A stretch of 64,000 bases of DNA from Liolophura sinensis (lineage: Eukaryota > Mollusca > Polyplacophora > Chitonida > Chitonidae): NCBI RefSeq assembly GCF_032854445.1, contig NC_088295.1, positions 74,244,028-74,308,027 of the forward strand. The letters are read 5' to 3'. How positions within the stretch are numbered: the stretch's first letter is position 1; every line of letters begins with the position of its first letter. The notes below the pieces were generated by a model, which saw only the letters and a list, made by a program, of their open reading frames with translations, was not told the origin of the DNA and did no database searches. Shown here piece after piece: positions 12,116-25,205 of the stretch. The translations under genes were made by a program, and so were the position numbers.

Positions 12116-13033
12116 AGAATTGGTTACACAGTAAACCGCTGCTGACAATTTGCATTTGGGATTGGTTTTGCATAGACAGCTATGTCGCTTGAGTACGCCG
12201 TCGTATACCACTAAACTCAGCCATTTCGTACAAAAAAAAGTTATCATCTATGTGAAATATTAACTATCTGTACATGTACATGTAGGAAGCTGCTTCCTGT
12301 ATGAAAAATCTTGCAGAAAAGTATTTCACCGCGTGGCAAATTCCCCCCCTTTCTTTCCATATTTGTCTACAAATCACACATTCAAAAACGTGTAAAATCG
12401 AGTGATTTACAAGTGCGTTCCTTCACTGACAGTTCCCGCTGTGTCTATGTATAGCACCTTACAGAAATTATTTTATATTCATTGTGTTTCTTAGACTGTT
12501 CATTGAAGCTTCTAAAGCTTAATTTTCTACCCCCACTGAAAACGCGATGTTTACACCCCACTGACCCCGTGATGGCTACCTCCACTGACTCCGTGATGCC
12601 ATACAAACAACTTGTACAACTTTTAAAGTTGTATAAGTCTTTTCCATAGTTCTTTTCTTAGTAAGTTAAAGAGACTATATCGGGGTAAAGTAAGCCAGTG
12701 CACATCCCATCAATATTTTCCTATTGTTTTTGAATAGTTAATTACCTTTCACAAAATATCAGAATGTGTGCACGTTCAAAATCGGTCATAAAATTTCGGT
12801 TCGCATTATAACCTTTACAAACTTTAGAAGCATTTTTAGACCCTGTTATTTACATAAAGGCAATAATTTTAGCTATACATTACTGGCAAATACAGAAAAT
12901 TAAGTTTGATTTCCAACGATGGACGTTTTGTCCAAAATCTCCCGGGTAACGTTTTTAAACCGAACAAAAATTTCACAAATGAATCATTCATTTATACATG
13001 CTGTAAATACACACTGTCGTTGACTCTGTTTAT

Positions 13034-13265
13034 TAAAGCATTATTGATTTTGCAGCCGACCAAAGAGGTCGCGCGTTCGAATCCATACTTCGTTGCTTCA
13101 GATGTGGCTTTAGTAAACCTGAAAGTTTGCCAAAAATACCTGTTGAATGGATTGCGTCACCCATAAATCTTGACCCAGTGGTGCAAGAGTCACATTCTGG
13201 AGTGCGGCGATTAACAGCAATCGAATACACGCGCAATGAACATCCGATATTGATCAAATAAAGGG
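13034..13265 (+). mobile_element. Probable tRNA-derived SINE, third family, 5'-truncated
   Basis: The stretch has a B-box-like 'gcgttcgaatcc' (about 13073), a body with 'gacccagtggtgcaagagtc' and 'gtgcggcgattaacagca', and an end near 'gatcaaataaaggg'. No A-box was found upstream, so the head is missing or decayed. A minus-strand open frame over it (13033-13329) is a shadow. The call rests on architecture, since no second copy is in the window. Confidence 0.4.
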
Positions 13266-13960
13266 ACGAAGGTTTGCGTGGAAACACAAAACAGTATTCT
13301 GAATATGACCCAATATACATCGGTATCATATACTTAAGTCACTATATAGTCGTTCACTTGTTTGGTTCACTTGCTTTTTCTTAAAACCACTATCAGCATA
13401 CCTTGGGCTGAAATATATAGTTACATAAACGTGTGCCAGACTATCCGTGTAGCATGTATGCTTCCGATATGAAAGTATTTGATGATAAACGTATCCCAAG
13501 ACTAAACAAGGTCAAATTCAGTTACAGTTGAATAGGGAATTATCGATAGAAATAGCTCATTTATAGAAGGAGCGATTAAAGTGTTGCCTTCCAATCGTTA
13601 GGTCGCATAAGGTGCAAACCCGCGTTGACATGTACATTGTAGATTGTCCAGTTTTTATTGTTTTTGAGACCTTTGGTGACAACAAACGGTTGAAGATGCT
13701 CTTGCGTGCATTTCCACATTCTGACGTTTCTAAAGCCCATCTGATTTTCTCCGGAAACGTTTGCATGTCTGTATAAAAGTTTGCCATTAACTTGCCATAA
13801 CTGAGCTGGCGGGCCCTCCGGCTCCAACCAGTCATCTTATTGACCGTCATTGTATCGATAAATCAGTAAGTGATTAGGCAAATATGTGATTTTTAATCAA
13901 TGATGAAAGACGGATAATGACAGATGATAAGCCTAGCATATGTGAAAAGATGTTACGTTA

Positions 13961-14069
13961 GGGCCAGGTTTCTCAACAAACCGGTTCATGACAAAACTGG
14001 TTAAGTATTCAGACTTAATCTTTATAGATCTTCAGCCCAGACTTTATGAGAAAAATAGAAACCTGATCT
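13961..14069. mobile_element. Possible small MITE
   Basis: The ends 'gggccaggtttct' and 'agaaacctgatct' are imperfect inverted repeats (about 10 of 13 positions). They resemble the terminal style of the MITE at 32591-32790. There is no clear target duplication. Confidence 0.3.
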
Positions 14070-15745
14070 ACTAGGCTCATGGTGACTGGCCGCGGTGTTA
14101 CGCGTTATTTTCAAGAGCGTGACATTTAGCTCTTCAGTGTGTCTATGGAAGGAATCATCCACTAAGTAAGTCAATCAGGTCGCCCCTCACCCCCGACACC
14201 CACTCCTGGCATTTAGTATATATCTCAAGTCTGTGACAGACACACTCTCCACTTGATCTCCATCCTAGGTTATCTGAGAAAAACACTTATAACTGATCAA
14301 TTGAAAAATATTAAAATACGAAGCAAATGTACGGTTTGCCAGATGTGTGTGAGTTCTCGTTTAACTGAGCCGACCAAGGAGACAGTAGATGTTGTCTGTC
14401 GAAACTTTTGATGAATATAAGTATGCTCAATTAGTCTTTCTGTTCATAGTACGATTTTATATGTCGATAGTTTTATGACGACTTGTGAGTCAAACACAGG
14501 TCTATGCTCCAAGGATCAAATTTTAAGCATTTTTGCCTCTGGCAATCAGCAATAAACTTTCGCTGTCAGAGAGTGGTGTTAGTTTCTGCTGGGATCCTAT
14601 TCCCATAAGTTCACTCTGCTGACGATGGAAATCTTGCCAGTTACGTAAAACAATACGCAGATACATCATCTGTCTGCCAGACACGCCGTAAGTCTTTCCA
14701 GGCCCCTGCTAAATATGCTGTCATCGTGTCAAAGCCCTCTTTGCGAACACTTACTGCTGTCATTCGTCACCCGTGCGTTTCCATCCTCGCCTATATCTGG
14801 GAAGTCAATCCCGGGTCAATCGCCATCCCGTGCTTGTCATTTCACCGCTACCGTCGACTACTATAACAACAGCGGAGAGCTTCTCATTTTCAGGAATTCG
14901 ATCAACGACGGCGTCGTTTTCACGCAACACAAAGGTCTTGACTTTCGAGCATATAGTTTGCAACTTCGGGATGTCAGTTCGGAGAACACGTCATCTTATT
15001 TGAAAATTCTCGGGTACGGCATTTTCGTTCATCATCTTTCGTTAATTACAGTTTGTGTATAACATATTTTCGTACACATTGTTTCTTGTAAAAATCAGCG
15101 TTTTAGAAAGCGTCTCAGTAAAAATACGCAAATCATAAATCAGTTTTATTTAATATGACGAATCCGGCAATGGCGCGGTACCGGTGAAGTGAGTTCACGT
15201 CATCCAGTGAGACCCGGTGTAGCGCATTCAGATGTACCCAGGAGAGTGAAATACAATATGGATGATAAAAGTAGCGTGTAGAACCCAATGATCAGATTTG
15301 CGCTGATCGCTACATGTTACTTTTGAGTTACTGGGCTGTAACAAGTAAATTTGAGCTTAAGAGGAATAAGAGTGCTTCGATTTTGAGATTAGCTTGTGTG
15401 TAGCCAGGCAGATGTCTCTGGGGGCAGCTGCGTTAGTAAATATATAACCAGCTCCTAACCTCATGTTTGTACTTCAAAAGTTGGCATAGATTAAGACCTG
15501 TAAGTGAAAAGAAGTCAACGCAGGCCAAACCATATGCATAATTGTTATATGCTATTCCTACAAGCATTTTGTACCAGAAATGATGACTTTTCTTAACAAA
15601 TAGCAATAATGATAATAATAATAGCAAAGTTCTTGTCAGAATTTGTAATGAGAGACAGTAGAGCAGAAGCAAAATAACAGTACAAACATTTATTAGTCGT
15701 CATAAAGGTACCGTTTCTGATCTCAGGGATCTTAAACAGGAAAAA
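14070..15745. other. Non-coding, nothing recognised
   Basis: Open frames at 14715-15062 (115 codons, +) and its overlapping frame have no recognisable domain. This stretch is treated as intergenic. Confidence 0.4.
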
Positions 15746-15893
15746 GCAGCACTAGATAAAAGAGCTGTGGAAATCCGTCCTGCAACAAGGAGGCACATTA
15801 CACGTACATGCACCCTAAGAGTCCTTCGTAGACATATGACTGAAAAATTGTTGAGTTCCACGTTAGACCCCAAGCACTCACTCACTCACTCAT
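15746..15893 (+). mobile_element. SINE-like family B, near-complete 3' part
   Basis: The element starts at 'gcagcactagataaaagagc', continues through 'aaatccgtcctgcaacaagg', 'catatgactgaaaaattgtt' and 'cgttagaccccaagcac', and ends in (CACT)n. The first half recurs in reverse at 27601-27690, and the tail recurs at 1195-1237 and about 16085-16125. The 5' head was not identified. Confidence 0.65.
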
Positions 15894-16084
15894 ACAGAAA
15901 AAACAAATTCGAAAGAATTCAAAATTAGAACCTATAAATATATTTATACATATATTAAGTTTGATAATTGCAAAAGCAAAAGATTCTCACGCCTTGAAAT
16001 GCAGTCAAATTATATTTGTTTTTCCTACACCATTTGTGAAATCTCGAAGTTCGTAAACATACAGCCAAGCATACAATCTGTCAG

Positions 16085-16125
16085 TTAAATCGTCGGCGCT
16101 TTAATCCCAAATCACTCACTGTTTT
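16085..16125 (+). repeat. Degraded family-B tail
   Basis: 'cgtcggcgctttaatcccaa' followed by 'atcactcactg' resembles the terminal block of the copy at 15746-15893 with several substitutions. Confidence 0.35.
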
Positions 16126-17150
16126 AATCAATTTCTGTTGATGTATCATTCCATATGCTCAACCACTTTTTTTGGTCCTATGTACATGTATATAGAAACA
16201 AGAGACAAACAACGGTATATTTTGTTAATAGTTTTCGTCGAAACGCAGATCGTTAGAGATGTCAACGTTTAAATATGAATGAATAAGAAACTCTGTTTAG
16301 AGGGTTAATCCCCAGGGTGCCGGGTCGACCGTAATCACAAAGCATCTGACAGGCGGGGAACACAGTGAGGGTAACTGAGACAGGTAGCCCCTCCCAGCAC
16401 TGCACAACAAGCCACTATCTGTTTCATTATAATGAACGTAAGAAGCCGTATCATTTACCATATAATTACTCTGGCTTGTTCCAGTGGATCGTAAGCAATT
16501 GCATCTCATTACTAAGTAGGGGTGTCATTAAAGGAAAAAGACAAAAATTATGATTCTGTTACAATTACAAATTGGCTTAATTTGTAATAAATGAGGAAGG
16601 AGCTAAGCTTGGGAATCAACAGTCATTGTGTTATTTTGGCGTATATCCAGACAAGAATGCATTTAATTCCAAACTCTATGAAACCATAACATATAGAGAC
16701 AAGTAAAGACTTTCGCCTGTGCATATTAAAACTAGCAGTTTCCTTGTTGTCGAAAAAGACACGGTTCTGATCCGACCAGTGATAAGTGATATTAAATAGA
16801 AAAATAATTTTATTGAAGTAATAACTTCATGTATGTGATAGAATTATATGTAGACGGCCATGCCTCAGTTGATTTTGTATATTCATCTTAATTCCATATA
16901 GGGAATAACAGAATTCACTAAAATTAAATGAAAGGTACATACATATGTATGTATATTCTTTGTTTGCTTCTCACATATGCTTTATTCCAATCTGCCAGAT
17001 AGCCCTCGATTTTTTTTTCAACTGATAACGGCACTGTTACATGCAGTGTGCAACAAAAAGTTGATCAGTCACATGTCCTTGTGGGGAAAGAGCTGCTTAA
17101 TTCACGCCGAATAGAAAATTTCCGGGTGAAATCTCGCGATTTCTGAAAGC

Positions 17151-17166
17151 AGTGCCATCTGGTGGC
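17151..17166 (-). promoter_or_regulatory. CTCF-type insulator motif
   Basis: The + strand reads AGTGCCATCTGGTGGC. The reverse complement, GCCACCAGATGGCACT, fits the CTCF consensus RCCASYAGRKGGCRSY at all 16 positions. With the next bases it fits 17 of 20 positions of the longer bilaterian consensus I remember. With eight fixed and eight two-fold positions, chance occurrence in both strands of 64 kb is well below one. No other equally good match was seen. It lies about midway in the Hox3-Hox2 interval, on the minus strand. Binding is inferred, not shown. Confidence 0.6.
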
Positions 17167-18474
17167 TTGTTCTAGCAATCAGCGATCCCAAAGTTAGTGT
17201 TACAGCAGAGAACAATGGCGCTCAACGCCAGCAGGAAAATTGATGGCACGTTTGGGAATTGTTGGGAAATTATTTTGAATATCTATTTGAGAGGAGATCC
17301 AAGCTTTCACGGAGAAGCCCTCAGCCAGTCTGATGGAAGAATGTTGGAAGATGTTAGAACACTGATACCGTCTAACCACCATTGCTGTCCGGCCAGAATG
17401 AGAGTCTAGGAAGTTGTTTCCTGCTGATTAAGAAACCGTCTGGGGGGAGTGACCTAAGAGCTAATAACAGGCAGTCTAATTATCAAATCAACCAGAGATA
17501 TTAAACAATTCAAGGGTGCAGCCCCCGGGCTTTAGGGTCAGGCCGTAGGGAGGCTATCTCTCTGCTAAAAAATCTAATTTCCTCCTTAAAGTTAAAATGA
17601 CAGGAGAGATGATAAGGCGTAAGAATTCCTTTGAGGTGAGCGACCTTCAGTGGGAGTAGAATGTAGTTAGGCCCAATCATGCGGAGACGGACCATCCTCA
17701 TTCAGCGATCTCAGTCATCAGAAGTTAGCCGGTCCTGGCCACACTGCCCTATCGCCATATTCTATAGGGTCAAGAGTTGTGACACAGTCCATCCATCACC
17801 GTCAAACTGGCCAATGTACTGCTCTCACGAAACCGCTTACTGAATACACCTTCAGACAGCTCCTTGAACGCAGCCTTGACCAAACTTAATATTAACTTTA
17901 GAAGACCAACATTTGTGGGAAAAGAAATAAAGGTTTGTATTGATTGGACAAATCTCAGAGACTTTCTACAAAGAGTTTTCCAATTATATCATCCAGCGCG
18001 GGACACTCACCCTTTACACATGCCCACTAATGTGATTTGCATTTTTGGTTTCCTAGGCAAGAGTAAGCTGTAAAACGATTCCAAGGGAAATATTTGTTCT
18101 TCAGAATGCCGGAACATCGTGATGACTTCGCCGCTATGTTTATATTGTACTCGGTGCTCGTCAATTGGTGGAGAAATGACCGTCTGTCTGGTTATTACTC
18201 ACAGATGATTGGTGGAGAGACCACCCGAAAACTATATGTACGGGTCGCTGACATACTAGTTCTGTGCGGACAGTTATAGACAGCAATATGACGTACCAGC
18301 CAGAACCAAGGCATAAATGTTATTAGTTTTCACGTTATTCCTGGGTGTAACCCAATAACACTTTCAATCGACGACGAAATGAGTGTAGTGAAAAGGGGAA
18401 ATTCTGATGCCTTTTTCATCTGCTTCGTCTACCGGTTTCTCCCGTACGCCCTCCGACTGCCACGGACCACCAAG

Positions 18475-18486
18475 AAGATGGCGACA
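18475..18486 (+). promoter_or_regulatory. YY1/Pho-type motif
   Basis: The AAGATGGCGAC core is close to the YY1/Pleiohomeotic consensus. The 10-mer ATGGCGACAG inside it recurs in the Hox1 promoter at 63690-63699. YY1/Pho recruit Polycomb in flies, but one short site here proves nothing. Confidence 0.35.
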
Positions 18487-21400
18487 GTCGTGTTTTTGTA
18501 TGTCTATGGTTTCCACCCTGTTCCCTTGATTTATGTTTATGCGCTAAATTTATAATAAAACGAACGACACCTTTGGTTTGAAAAATAAATGGGAATAATC
18601 CTGTTTTAGGAGTTTTCTTTTTCTTTATTGCATAGCTTGTCCACGGATACAGGTATGTAAAGTTATGGCCCAACACAGGCTTTCTTTGACTTTCTTCCGC
18701 TAATTTTAAAAAAAACTCTGCATAACCAAACGCTTACATGAACGGGTTAGATTTTATTCTGTCGGCATTAACAAGCCACTGGTTTAACCACTTTGTGCAC
18801 AAGTAGTCTGAACGTACCAAATCTGTACAAATGTGCAAACCACGCCCAGCTAGTCTCGAATTCTTGATAGCCCAATTATACCCTATTTGAATAAATAAAT
18901 TCTACATTCTCAACCGCATCAGTAGATATCTTATATCCTGTGTCCAAATTCATGCACAACGGGTGGTCAAGAAAAAAAAAACAACATAACCCTATTTAAA
19001 TACCCATGAAATAATTATTCAAAATGTTTTTAACGGAAGACTGATTTTTCTCATTTACTAAATTAGTGGATTTTTGACATCTTTTTTTGAAAATTTCAGC
19101 ATCATAATTAAAATAGTATTAAAACAACAACAAACTTAAAAGTGAATGCCTAAAATATACAACGACAGAGAGACAAAGCGTTAATGTGTCCGGTTTGTTA
19201 TGAAATTTCCTACGTACTTTTAATTTGTTCCTGTTTTAATACTATTGCACCTGTGATGATGGATTTGTTTCGGATGCCTAGCACTCATAAAACAATGTGT
19301 ATGATAAATTTAACTCTTACGAAAAGGAGTTTATCTTAATTTTCTCGCCCACCCGATATACATCACCATGGCAAAGCGTTATACACTTGATGTTTTCGTC
19401 GTTGCCCCGGTTTTATACGCATAACTCTCCCACAATTTGCCCTCACAGTTCCGGTCGAGGAAGGTTTCCTGGATTAAAACAAATGGAAAAAACAAAATCA
19501 AAATCTTATGTAACACAGGCTATCATGTAGTGCCATATAAATGCTTATTGAACTGTACAATAAAAGTAATCCTGTATAACTAAGAACTATGTAAAAACAT
19601 ATAGATTGTAGATAGTATCTAAGACATCATCACAGGATTTAACCTTCAGAAATATGTGCATACAGTACATACAAGGAGCCAATCATTAAATATGCATGCA
19701 GTTTACAACTTTGTTGGTGACTTTATCAGGGGAAATAACTCTACGACAGCAGACAATCGTTAACGCCGCACAGTTGAATGGTGGATAGTTTACGATTCAG
19801 AGCAGTGGACCTAAAATGAAAACGTTATCTTCCAGACATACCTTCCGCAATTTGACACTGAAAATCTGTCCAAAATTAATTTTCCATAATGTTAATTAGG
19901 TTCATCACCGGCAGCTGACAACGCAAAATTAATCTGACTGGCTAAACGCATGGGTAACTTTTTCTTTTGTAATATGGAATTATGTTATAGAAATTTCTTC
20001 GTATCTGCAATTTATCTATTTTAGTAAACCCTGTCACAAAGGCTATAAAATGAGATCAAAGACAATATGACAGGAAATGTATCGATGTTACATACTTACT
20101 TCCTCGCACCAGCTATATGTTGTTGGGGGCGTTAATCGGGTGTTTACGTGTGTGAATATTCCACAAAAAACTATGCACCAGCTGTGGAACTTTACTTTCT
20201 TTTGTGCGGAAGTCAAGTAACAAAAAATGTCAAGGAAATAAAAGATTTCATCACTTTGGAGGTATATCAATTTTAGCCAGAACAATTCAAAGCCATTTCC
20301 TCGTTTTACATGCATGGCGGAAATCCTTTGTGTGGTATCGTTTTACATCAGTACAATATATAGTTTATTAGAAAATAAAACATAACACACGAGACTTGGT
20401 GTAGCTAATCCAAAGAAGGAACAAAAATACTTACATGTTTGATGACAAACTTAAATGATCAAAATATGTGGCGATATTGTAATTAAACAAAAACATTATC
20501 GCACATGTTTATAACAAAGGGCTGACCTTTGAAATCTGAAGACAAATTTTATGGCTAGCGTAAGTTATATACGTTTAATGTATATTGGAAAATGAACATC
20601 GAAGATCTTGACAGACTCGTCAACGTTGTCTATGTGCATGTACTATACAATTTGAACGGCTTTAAAACGTATGGCCGAAACTGCAATGAAGGGCCGTTCC
20701 CTGTTATCCCGATGTTATCGGATTGTTTACAGAGTCTGTGGGCTACTTCTACTCGATAAGTTTACCCTGAAGTCAAACATTCGCCTTCTTTTGGCAGGTT
20801 TACGGCAACTCTGTGCCTCTTAACAGGTCTTTTATAGCTGTTTGTCAGTATTAGCGTAATCATGGGAAGCACAGTGGTACTGAACAGCAGTGGGTAGGCC
20901 TCCGTTGACAGCAGTCTCTCAGTCGTTCATTGCCCATTACTCTTTAAACCCAGGTGCACCTTTACTATGTGCGTAGAAGTTTCAGTATGGACAGATCACT
21001 CTTAGAGATATATTTCCTGCTCTATTACATGATAAACATGCTATTTACCTGTGCTAACAAACACCAAATAAAGAGATAACAAAAAGTGCTGTACTTTGAC
21101 AAATGAGTTTTATGGAATCATTGTAATTTGCTTTGTGCCAGAAACACATTTTAAAGCTTACAGAAAGTGTTACATCAATGGTTTTGTTCCAGAAACATGA
21201 TTTTGCTCTTTCATTACATTAATAAAACAGAGAATTGTCTCTTACAACAAGCATTTCAAACTGAATTTTCAAGGGCTTTTTATTTTTGGAATAACTAGGG
21301 GCGGTTAGATGAAATGAAGGATTTACACTTTTTGGATATGTAAATTAAATAATGCATATTACTCCTGGCAAATGCTTTAGGACGTTTTCGCGAGAACATT

Positions 21401-24400
21401 TTTGGATGTGGATATCCTATTTTGTACTAACGCGTCATCAGTGGCATTACTGAAATACGAAATAGACGGTGGAGGGAAGTGGACATAAAAGTCCTCAGCA
21501 TAGTTTCTATCGCTCTAAAGAATGACGCTGTGACCTGTCGAACTTTTGGTATTTCGTATGAAATTATCGCAATCTTTGCTTGATTTTCCACACATCAGCA
21601 CGCTGATTTAGATATTTGACATATGCCGGCGGAATAAATTTACCGCCATCGACCGGGTGCACGCATAAATAATGGTCTGGCCAATTGTAACGGACCGAAT
21701 GACCCATGAGTGAGTTTGTTCAGCACTGGACAATGACAACAGGTGACGGGTGTAATTAACAAAAACTAACATTAACAAAATTATTTACATGTCCGTATAT
21801 ATATCAGCAAAAACAACAAGTGCCCATGCTGAGCTGAATTTATAAATAGTACCTTTGGCTAACAAAACATTCCTTTGTTTTTACAATAACTATGCAAATA
21901 GTAGTGGTGCGAATGTTAACGTTTGCTTAGTTCGTCGGTGTTTTCATAGCAGAGTGTGAATAACTTCTGTAATGGTAAATGTATTCGTTAGCATGCGGCG
22001 AATTATTCTTTATCCATCAATCACCCAAACTAGCAAAGATTGACAAGTTTAAATTTGCCCGCATATTCAGCTAAAACAGAAAACGCTTTGTATGAAAACT
22101 GAAAGCAAGAATCAGCGGTACTGTTTTTTCTGGAAACGCCTTACAAATCAAAAAAAAAAAACATGCATAGGACTCAGTTGATAACTGATAAAACGCATGG
22201 AAGGACAACAAAAACGAAGAACCCAATCATGTAGCCGATCATTAAAGTTGTGGACAGTTGCAGAAATTAGTCGGCACGTTAAATCGTACTTGTGGTATCT
22301 TTGTCATCTGGGTTTCTCGCGTCAGAACGCCTTCATTCCGCCAGCTCGCCAGCCTTGCTCACTGGGGTACCTCTCTCACAGGGACCAATTAGAGCACGGC
22401 CTCAGCTTGGTGCAGATCTGGTTCCACAACCTATCGCCTCATCTGCACACTGAACGGAAGCGAGGGGCTGGGTCCAGGCGTAATATGATTCCTATGGAGA
22501 GAATTTATGGGCACCCGATGAAGTTGGCTCCCGGAAGGGGGTCAGTTCAGTGCCCAGTCTGAGACAACCCTTGGAGCGGGCGAGGTTTCGACTCATGGGC
22601 TGAAACACGTGCACTGGCTGCCGATCTGTTCTTCATCCCACTGTCCTGCACTCTCTCATATAGTGTATAGTTTGCTAAAGCAAAACAATGCTTTAGTTCA
22701 GAGAACTTTATCAAATCATTCTCTCACATCCTCTGTTAAGTAAAACTAGTGGGAGGGGGATGGAAGACGTGTTTTAGTGTACATCCAAATGAATCCCTGT
22801 GAAAACAGTTTCCCCAAGCAAAGTTAAGATTTATTTCTTGAACGTATTCACCAGAATCTGACCAGAAGAATGTTTTCGACAAAACAAGTTTCTTATACAT
22901 ACAGTATAACGTATATAAATCACTACTGCGTATTATCTTACAAAATTGTTCAGTATGACGTGATGACGTGAATACCAAAGCATCCACACATATTATCTTA
23001 CAAACTGGCTGAGAATTAAGCATTACCATTGCCATCGTAATAAATTGAATGCGCTTTCTGAACTTTAATTTGTCACGGACCGTTCATTATGGTGCACAAA
23101 TGGACAAAGTCACGTGGTTTAATACCTGTTAATTGTAGAAAAGGTAACATTTAGCGAAGGGTACGCAAGAGTTGTGTAATGGACGCAAACAAACCTGCTT
23201 CATTTCTTATGCTTCGCGTAGCCTGACGGGAGTTTTTGTCATTTCTTCGTACTTGACACAGTAATTTGTAAATTCAAAATTAATAATGTGTAAATTTAAC
23301 ACATTAGCCTAAAAAGTAAGAACAAAGAATAGAGGCGCAAGCGGCGAAATCGGGGTACAGAAATAGATAGTATATCGCATTATTATCCATGCAAATTAAC
23401 CAAGTTCACGTCATGGCGGGGTTCAAGTGTAAGGCATGACAAATCCGTATAAACATATTACTGTAAAATAATTTTTTTTTCTGACGCATTTAAATTATCA
23501 GAATGTGTTATTTGGAAGTGACCTTTTAACCTATAAAAATTATCCTTTTCTTGTGTGGTATATGTTGCTGTGAGAACTCTCATGGCATGGGCTCTGACAT
23601 ACTTGACATTCTTGCTGGTAGGAAACTTCTGAGTGTTAATTTAGGGAAAGTATTTTCCTCAAGGCAAACGTGAAGAGAGTCGTTGATATTTATACACAGA
23701 CCCCTAAATATACATATCACTTTCCCAACCAAGGCGTGAGTTTTTTGACAGGTCCCCCAAACAATCCTAGGAAGCAATGATCTGCTAGAACGCTTTTCCT
23801 TTTCTCGCCGTTTCTTATTTACAACCGTAGGGGACTTACACATTGTAACACTTATCAGCTTTTACTTTATTTAAAACAAAACATTGATTTACTGAGGGGA
23901 TATTTCTCGTTGTTGTCTCTGATATACTATTAACATTGCTATGGATATTTTGCTTTCACAAAAAGAAGAATAAAACAGGACCGGTTTTTGCGACACAAAT
24001 TTGAAAGTTGGGATAATCCGGCTATTATTGCTGGAAAAATAAATTATTCAAGAAATAAAGCAATAATCGTGCAATATGACGAAGTGGTGTTAAGAGAATA
24101 TCCACACAATGGTGTTTGTTCCCTGGAGTAGTAACATTGCATTGAGGATAGGAGAAAATACTGACACTGACGTGCTGAAAATATGGCCGTCAATAAAACT
24201 GGATTTAGAAGTGTTTGTCTCCATCACCTAATTACACTAAATATACCATTAACGAAGGGTGGACATAATTTATGGATTACTAGGCTCGATGCTGGATAAA
24301 AGACCGTCGAATACGACAGGGTAACGCTGACTTGGCCAAGCTCCCTCTAAGCCCCAGTCATTACAGAGGAAGACGGCAATAAATCTGACTTGTCAAGATC

Positions 24401-24970
24401 CAACAACACGGAAGCTGTTTCCATGGTGACGCCAAGTCAGGACAGTTTACAAACGTGAACATCCAATCGAAAGTAGACGTCCAAAGAGAGAGAGGGGGTC
24501 ATAGGTGCCCCGTGTCTGGGATCGCTTTCTGCTTAAGCCTCAAGTTCAGAACAGATTCGGGGCAAATGCGACTACATGCATGTTGCTTGTGGATCAAGTA
24601 CGTGTAACATGTACATATAAGTCCATGTGGAATCCAGATATGCTTGACTAAAACACACTACAGTTTCTAAACTAGCTAATAACAGATGAGTTTTTAAAAT
24701 CAAGTATGTTTACATACAACTTTGGAAGTTTTGAAGCAAACTTTACAGTGCTGAATGTTATCTGTACAATTACAAAACTCCATAAGGATGAAAACAATTG
24801 GCTTGCTGAATTTGCGCATCATTCGGACACAAAAATGTCATTATCTATGAAACAATAACTGAGTGTCTAACGCAATGGTTATTTCCTTGATTTCACTGTA
24901 GTACCTGTTCATTTACCCACAGTTACAGAACAAATGAGGCTAATCAGAATATTACCAAACTTAAAGCCTT
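18487..24970. other. Non-coding, no gene recognised
   Basis: This is a long AT-rich intergenic stretch. Open frames such as 22197-22562 (121 codons, +) have no domain, splice context or family resemblance that I recognise. No repeat with internal evidence was found, although old repeats could be missed by eye. Confidence 0.4.
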
Positions 24971-25205
24971 TGTTACATTGATCTGTGTGTAAGATGTAAC
25001 TTCTTACATGTGTCTCCCCTTAAGGATGCGCGTCTTTACATTAGTCTGTGATGTAGGATGTGCTTTATTGGTCTGTGTGTAAGATGTAACTTCTTACATG
25101 TGTCTCCCCTTAAGGATGTGCGTCTTTACATTAGTTTGTGATGTAGGATGTGCTTCATTACAGTGGTCTGGAACGTAGGACGTCTTTTATTACAATGTTA
25201 TACAA
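24971..25205. repeat. 90-bp tandem duplication, two copies plus a partial
   Basis: Copy 1 (24971-25060) and copy 2 (25061-25150) are nearly identical, both containing 'aagatgtaacttcttacatg' and 'tctccccttaagga'. A diverged partial third copy starts at 25151 ('tgcttcatta'). Shorter internal similarity suggests the 90-mer itself came from a smaller unit. Confidence 0.85.

Noticed and set aside
14715-15062. 115-codon + frame
   Set aside because: No recognisable domain or homologue, an overlapping frame is also open, and there is no splice or promoter context.
22197-22562. 121-codon + frame
   Set aside because: No family resemblance or context. Its length is within what chance gives in 64 kb.
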